From positions 1 through 5,444 of the forward strand of contig JAFAQG010000736.1 in assembly GCA_019246575.1 (NCBI GenBank): a stretch of DNA of 5,444 nucleotides, written 5' to 3'. The notes under the pieces were generated by a model. The model made no database searches. It was not told where the DNA came from and saw only the letters and a list, made by a program, of their open reading frames with translations. Shown one piece after another: positions 5,411 through 5,444 of this stretch; within the stretch, counting starts at the first letter, position 1; each line of letters opens with the position of its first letter. The position numbers and the translations under genes are program-made. This DNA is from Acidobacteriaceae bacterium. Lineage in GTDB: Bacteria; Acidobacteriota; Terriglobia; Bryobacterales; Bryobacteraceae.

Positions 5411-5444
5411 TGGAGCCACCCGCCGGGATCGAACCGGCGACCTG
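5411..5444 (-). tRNA. tRNA 3' part, probably tRNA-Thr (5' part outside window)
   Basis: Read on the minus strand from 5444 to 5411, this gives the end of the anticodon stem, a five-base AGGTC variable loop, a perfect T arm (GCCGG stem, TTCGATC loop, CCGGC stem), the acceptor strand GGGTGGC, discriminator T, and an encoded CCA at 5413-5411. The fit to a canonical tRNA 3' end is complete. The anticodon lies beyond the right edge. The GCCGGTTCGATCCCGGC arm with a GTGGCTCCA-type end is typical of tRNA-Thr in many soil bacteria, but Gly or Cys also use discriminator U. It converges on the CDF remnant, whose stop is 35 bases away. The 35 bases between hold only a small GCAAC/GTTGC hairpin (5379-5391). 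Confidence 0.85.

Overview
The window shows six loci from a Gram-negative soil-type bacterium. The mix of a lipid A gene (lpxK), a secreted GH51 arabinofuranosidase and a secreted EXORDIUM/PHI-1-like protein would suit an Acidobacteriota member. That placement is an inference from gene content and moderate GC-rich codon use; no phylogenetic marker is complete here.

Layout from left to right. (1) At 2-589 (+) lies the C-terminal part of lpxK, which enters from the left edge. (2) Ten bases further on, in convergent orientation, is a complete O6-alkylguanine-DNA alkyltransferase gene (ogt, 600-1151, -) with its PCHRV active site intact. (3) After a roughly 200-base spacer is a complete secreted GH51 alpha-L-arabinofuranosidase (1357-3297, +). 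(4) After a 115-base spacer with a strong AGGAGG ribosome binding site, a -10-like box and a pair of direct repeats, a complete secreted EXORDIUM/phosphate-induced-protein-1-like protein follows (3413-4396, +). (5) From 4489 to 5375 (+) lies a decayed locus. The first ~77 codons of a solute-binding lipoprotein are fused in frame to the back two thirds of a cation diffusion facilitator (CDF) transporter, and the CDF part is then broken by three single-base frameshifts. (6) At the right edge is the 3' part of a tRNA gene on the minus strand (5411-5444), probably tRNA-Thr.

Functionally, GH51 and the EXORDIUM-like protein both carry Sec-type signal peptides and lie in tandem. They may act outside the cytoplasm on plant-derived polysaccharide, although each may have its own promoter. 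lpxK and ogt are housekeeping neighbours with no evident link to them.

The most unusual part is the chimeric remnant at 4489-5375. Simple open reading frames hide it as two or three unrelated hypothetical genes. Reading across three frames recovers one continuous CDF C-terminal half, and shows that a deletion once joined two neighbouring genes. No CRISPR array, insertion sequence or phage gene was seen.
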